The notes under the pieces are model-generated. The model had not been told where the DNA came from. It made no database searches and saw only the letters and a list, made by a program, of their open reading frames with translations. The position numbers and the translations under genes are program-made. From the NCBI GenBank assembly GCA_018664265.1, contig JABJOR010000067.1, forward strand, positions 1 to 10,509: DNA of 10,509 bases, in the 5' to 3' direction. Position 1 is the stretch's first letter. Every line of letters begins with the position of its first letter. Source of the stretch: Rhodospirillales bacterium. GTDB lineage: Bacteria > Pseudomonadota > Alphaproteobacteria > Rhodospirillales > Casp-alpha2. Below are positions 6,932 to 10,509 of the stretch, in pieces.

Positions 6932-9148
6932 ATGAGTCTTACAGTAGCCCTTCGCGCAGCCCAAAGCGGCATCCTCGGCAATCAGGCCGCTATCGGAGCA
7001 ACGGCAAAGAATATTGCCAATGTCCATACGGAGGGTTATTCCCGAAAGATCGTCAATTTCGAAAATCGGGTACTCGCAGGTGCAGGCGCCGGTGTTGATT
7101 TGGGAGCATTCACACGTTCCATAGATGAGAATTTGTTAAAAGATTTAAGGCGTGAGTATTCTGAGACCAACCTGCTTTCTTCACAGAACAATTATTACGA
7201 ACGGCTACAGGATTTATTTGGGTCCCTTGAAGACAATAATTCTATAAGTCACGTTATTGGTGAATTTTCACAGGCGGCGGAATCACTTGCACTCTCTCCA
7301 GATCAATCTCTGGATCAAAATGAGTTTGTCCGCTACGCCAATGAAGTTGCTCTTAAACTTCAGAAAATGACACAGGAAATACAGGAACTGCGTGCACAAG
7401 CGGATCAAGAGATTGAAGACGTTGTTTTTGAAATAAATGCTCTTGCTGAAGAAATTTCTAACGCTAACGGCAAAATCATTCGCGCAGAAGCGACCAACAA
7501 CGATACTACAGAGTTCAAGGACAAACGTGACCTGGCGCTCAACAAACTTTCAAAACTTGTGGACATTCAAACATTTCCACGCAGCACAGGCGATATTGTT
7601 GTCTTTACGTCCGACGGCTTCACTCTCGTAGACGGTTCAGCGAACACCATCACGCATACGGCTGCTGGTATTGTAGGTTCCACATCAACATATGCATCTG
7701 GAAATTTGACAGGTATTTATGCTGGTGACGCGCAAGCTGATAATGACTTCACCGATCGTGTTGGAGGCGGTGCGCTTGCTGGCTTGATTAAACAACGAGA
7801 TGATGTCCTGCCCAACCTGCAATCCCAGCTCGACGAACTATCTTCAGAAATGATTGATGCTATTAACCTGTTGCACAATAGAGGCACGTCATATCCTGGC
7901 CTTCAAAGCATGGAAGGTTCACGTGAATTCATTGATTCAGCAAATCAGACAATATCATTAGATCCAAATAACACTACCGGAACACCAACTGCTGACGTTG
8001 CGATTACTCTATTTGATTCATCTGGGGATCAACAACAAACCACGACTCTTAATAACATTATGACATCTGGTGTTTATGGCACGGGGCCACAGACTGATCA
8101 TGGCCCATGGAATATTGATGAGGTCGCTCAAAGCATTCAGGACTGGCTACAAAATAATGGCGCACCAGCAGCTTCTGTCGAAGTTAATACAGAAGGCAAA
8201 TTTACTCTCGACCTTAACACCACAAGTCTCTACATCGCATTTCGGGATGAAGTTGCAACAGCAGAAGGTAGCGAACAAGGCGATATTGAAATTGGTTTTG
8301 ATTCAGATGCAGATCTCGATGTAGATGAAACGGGCACCGGTTTTTCGAATTTCTTTGGGCTTAACAATCTTTATAACGATGGCCGCAATGGAAACCTGTA
8401 TGAAAGTGCACAGCTTTCAAATTCCTTTAAGACATCTGCAGCAACCCTGACTTTTTATGATGAGACGAATGGTGTCGGAACAGGCAATGAATTGGGAACA
8501 CTCACTGTTGCAGATTCCACAACACTTGAGGATTTGGTTACAGATATAAACAACGCTTCATTAGGAATTACAGCGTCTATTATTCCTGATGGCTCTGGGT
8601 CGAAACTACGTATTCTCCATGATACTGGAAAAGAAATAGTTATTACACAAGGGTCTTCAGATACCTTGCTTGATAATATGGCCATGGCTCCGTCAAAGAC
8701 TGGCACAGCCGCAACGATTGAAGTTCGCGACGATATTATAAGCTCACCTTCTTTGGTAGCGACTGCCCTCGTTCAATACGACGAAAGCAGAAATGAATAT
8801 CGCTTAACACCGGGTGACAACACCATCGCTCAAGCTCTTGCTGAAACCTTAACCACCAAAAATTCGTTCGACATGTCCGGCGGTTTAACGGTTAGTTCCA
8901 AAACATTCAAAGAATATGCAACGAGCATTTTATCACACAATTCGAACCAAGCTTCTGTGAATGAGTCTCAGCTTCTGACACAGCAAAATTTATCTGAAAC
9001 CCTTGAGTTAGAAAACAGGAATATCAGTGGTGTAAGCCTTGATGAAGAAATGTCTAATCTCATTTTATATCAACAGGCTTTTTCAGCCTCTGCTCGAATT
9101 ATTGCTGTTATCCAGCAAATGTTTCAAGCACTTGAAGACGCAGTTTAG
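6932..9148 (+). CDS. flgK: Hook-filament junction protein FlgK (HAP1)
   Basis: First of the two junction proteins that join the hook to the filament, exported by the flagellar type III system. The N-terminus is diagnostic: ALRAAQSGILGNQAAIGATA, then KNIANVHTEGYSRKIV (to about 41). A long helical region at about 80-215 includes ELRAQADQEIEDVVFEINAL and FKDKRDLALNKLSKLV. The C-terminal D0 helix ends NISGVSLDEEMSNLILYQQAFSA and then IAVIQQMFQALEDAV, a near-textbook FlgK end. At 738 residues it is longer than enteric FlgK (about 550). The extra length lies in the middle, about 330-590. That part includes TLEDLVTDINNASLGITASI (about 532-551), which resembles the flagellin hook IN motif. GGA at 6921-6923 lies 8 nt before the ATG. 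It is spaced 13 nt from both neighbours, consistent with one transcript. Confidence 0.96.
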   Translation: MSLTVALRAAQSGILGNQAAIGATAKNIANVHTEGYSRKIVNFENRVLAGAGAGVDLGAFTRSIDENLLKDLRREYSETNLLSSQNNYYERLQDLFGSLEDNNSISHVIGEFSQAAESLALSPDQSLDQNEFVRYANEVALKLQKMTQEIQELRAQADQEIEDVVFEINALAEEISNANGKIIRAEATNNDTTEFKDKRDLALNKLSKLVDIQTFPRSTGDIVVFTSDGFTLVDGSANTITHTAAGIVGSTSTYASGNLTGIYAGDAQADNDFTDRVGGGALAGLIKQRDDVLPNLQSQLDELSSEMIDAINLLHNRGTSYPGLQSMEGSREFIDSANQTISLDPNNTTGTPTADVAITLFDSSGDQQQTTTLNNIMTSGVYGTGPQTDHGPWNIDEVAQSIQDWLQNNGAPAASVEVNTEGKFTLDLNTTSLYIAFRDEVATAEGSEQGDIEIGFDSDADLDVDETGTGFSNFFGLNNLYNDGRNGNLYESAQLSNSFKTSAATLTFYDETNGVGTGNELGTLTVADSTTLEDLVTDINNASLGITASIIPDGSGSKLRILHDTGKEIVITQGSSDTLLDNMAMAPSKTGTAATIEVRDDIISSPSLVATALVQYDESRNEYRLTPGDNTIAQALAETLTTKNSFDMSGGLTVSSKTFKEYATSILSHNSNQASVNESQLLTQQNLSETLELENRNISGVSLDEEMSNLILYQQAFSASARIIAVIQQMFQALEDAV

Positions 9149-9161
9149 AAGGATATAAGTC

Positions 9162-10509
9162 ATGACATCCCGTATTTATGACGCCGCTTCCTCAAGCAGT
9201 TTAATTAACATTATGATGCGTGCGCAAAATCGACTTTATGATGCAAATGCTCAGGTTGCTTCAGGTAAAGTTTCAGATAACTACATGGGGATTTCCCGTG
9301 AGACTCAACGTCTCATTAATCTGGAAACAACCCAAGATGTTAATCAACGTTATATTGACAATAATAATCTTGCTGATTTACGCCTAACTATTATGGACTC
9401 ATCAATTCAGGGAATTGAAGAAGCCATGCGTGACGTTCGTTTAAGCATAACAAACTTCAATGGGCGAGGCCAATTTGACCAAATTTCCATTGAAGAACTA
9501 CAACAAACTGCCTTTAATAATCTCAAGAGTATTGAGGCTTATTTGAACACTGAAGTGAACGGTAAATTCCTGTTTTCAGGATCCGTTACCGATACGGAGC
9601 CTGTTAATCTGGGCATTACCACCTTGGAAGACTTCCGCCAGAAATATGATGGGGCAATTAATGAATATCCTGAGACACGCGATGCCCATTTAGCAACGAT
9701 ATCGCTCTCAAAAGATGCTGCAAATGATGATTCTCCAAACATCACTTCAACAAACTGGTTAGTCTTCAGAGAAGATGATGATACAGACGCGACCACCAGC
9801 GGAACAAGCTCCATTGAAGCACAAGGCGACCTTTTTTCGGGCTATGAGGCTGGAAGCAGGATAACCATTAGCGACACAACAAATAACAATGGTGAATATA
9901 CGATCCAAAGTGTCTCAGATGATGGAACAAAGATTTATGTCGAAACAGAAATGTTTACCGATGAAGAACTTCCTTTCGGCCTGAATACACAAACTGATGT
10001 TACAACAGCTACTTTTACTCTTCCGGATTCCACACAATTAACAAACACAGATACAGGCAACATTGATTATGATCGTAACGCTGGAACGATAGCTGCCTTA
10101 ACAATCGATTCATTTGAAAATATTAATGTGGGTGATGTTATCAAAATTGGTGGCTCCGGCGAAAGCAATGGATCCTTTACCGTAACAGCCAGTGCGCAAG
10201 AAATGGTTGATACAGCTCAAGTCGACACAATAACTCTCGCCGGCACATTTGAAGCTACAGATCAGTACTCCGTGACCATAGATGGAAACACCCTCACCTA
10301 TACCGTTCTACCTGGCGATACCGATATGACGGGTGTTGGCACGTCCATGCGCGCAGCAATCAATGCCGACCCTACGTTAAGTGCAATTGTAACAGCCACC
10401 GATGGTGGTGCTGGTGAAATTATCTTAACAGCAAATACAAAAGGTGTGGCGTTTACGAATTCAACCACTGCCGTCGATGTTGGGGGCACTGATGATAGCA
10501 CAAACTCTG
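9162..10509 (+). CDS. flgL: Hook-filament junction protein FlgL (HAP3), partial at the window's right edge
   Basis: Second junction protein, between FlgK and the first filament subunits. The frame is open from the ATG at 9162 to the end of the window (449 complete codons, no stop). AAGGA at 9149-9153 is a good ribosome site 8 nt upstream. The flagellin-type N-terminal helix is clear: SSSLINIMMRAQNRLYDANA, followed by QVASGKVSDNY (to about 41). Next come a long helix with SIQGIEEAMRDVRLSI (about 81-96) and the FlgL signature NGKFLFSGS with TDTEPV (about 133-148). From about 150 onward the sequence is acidic, Thr/Asn-rich and beta-like, holding two weak internal repeats and a module shared with FlgE. 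FlgL is about 310 residues in enterics. This one is already past 449 without reaching its C-terminal D0 helix, so it carries large outer-domain insertions. A frameshift is not needed to explain this. Confidence 0.93.
   Translation, partial: MTSRIYDAASSSSLINIMMRAQNRLYDANAQVASGKVSDNYMGISRETQRLINLETTQDVNQRYIDNNNLADLRLTIMDSSIQGIEEAMRDVRLSITNFNGRGQFDQISIEELQQTAFNNLKSIEAYLNTEVNGKFLFSGSVTDTEPVNLGITTLEDFRQKYDGAINEYPETRDAHLATISLSKDAANDDSPNITSTNWLVFREDDDTDATTSGTSSIEAQGDLFSGYEAGSRITISDTTNNNGEYTIQSVSDDGTKIYVETEMFTDEELPFGLNTQTDVTTATFTLPDSTQLTNTDTGNIDYDRNAGTIAALTIDSFENINVGDVIKIGGSGESNGSFTVTASAQEMVDTAQVDTITLAGTFEATDQYSVTIDGNTLTYTVLPGDTDMTGVGTSMRAAINADPTLSAIVTATDGGAGEIILTANTKGVAFTNSTTAVDVGGTDDSTNS
9841..10200 (+). 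repeat. Two weak internal repeats in the FlgL outer region
   Basis: A pattern G..I.I followed by NNG or SNG and (Y/F)T(I/V) occurs twice. The first is AGSRITISDTTNNNGEYTI (about 9850-9906); the second is VGDVIKIGGSGESNGSFTV (about 10129-10185). They look like two copies of one small beta module about 280 nt apart. Similarity is modest and was judged by eye. Confidence 0.45.
10215..10509 (+). repeat. Protein module shared with FlgE, copy in FlgL (may run past the window)
   Basis: FlgL residues 352 onward begin AQVDTITLAGTFEATDQYSV and align with FlgE residues 261-350. Shared landmarks include YSVT, DT, INA/LNA, VTAT/VATA, LTA and AV..GG. There are two or three small gaps. The right boundary cannot be fixed because the window ends. 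Confidence 0.7.

Overview
The window carries the end of an iron-type ABC transporter operon followed by a late flagellar gene cluster, all on the + strand. The flagellar proteins have alphaproteobacterial character: a FlgJ of only 110 residues without a muramidase domain, a long FlgK and FlgL, a short FlgN-like chaperone, and sigma-54 promoters of the -24/-12 type. By-eye GC content is moderate (roughly 45-50%). I would place it in Alphaproteobacteria, perhaps a Rhodospirillales-like marine lineage. The class is likely; the order is a guess.

Region 1 (1-2849): a two-domain permease of the FbpB/SfuB ferric-iron family and its ATPase of the FbpC family, joined by an ATGA overlap. The matching periplasmic binding protein (FbpA-like) is not in the window and may lie just upstream.

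Region 2 (2850-4768): a 212-nt gap with a clear sigma-54 promoter, a structured leader, and the hook protein gene flgE. The promoter position shows that translation must start at 3062, not at the longer open-frame start.

Region 3 (4769-10509): a 196-nt gap with two closely similar palindromes and a second, near-consensus sigma-54 promoter. It is followed by a tight operon, flgI-flgJ-flgN-flgK-flgL, with gaps of -1 to 14 nt. flgL runs off the right edge. The products act in assembly order: P-ring (FlgI), rod scaffold (FlgJ), chaperone for hook-junction proteins (FlgN-like), and hook-filament junction proteins 1 and 3 (FlgK, FlgL). FlgE, made from its own sigma-54 promoter, forms the hook that FlgK and FlgL cap.

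The two most interesting signals are these. First, a GGCAA-N3-TTRCC palindrome, duplicated 21 bp apart upstream of flgI, has a half-site copy upstream of flgE; the left flgI site and the flgE half-site lie exactly 101 bp from the GG of their -24 elements, which suggests a shared activator. Second, a protein module of about 90 residues occurs in both FlgE and FlgL. I see no mobile element, CRISPR array, tRNA or rRNA, and no evidence of a wholly new system.
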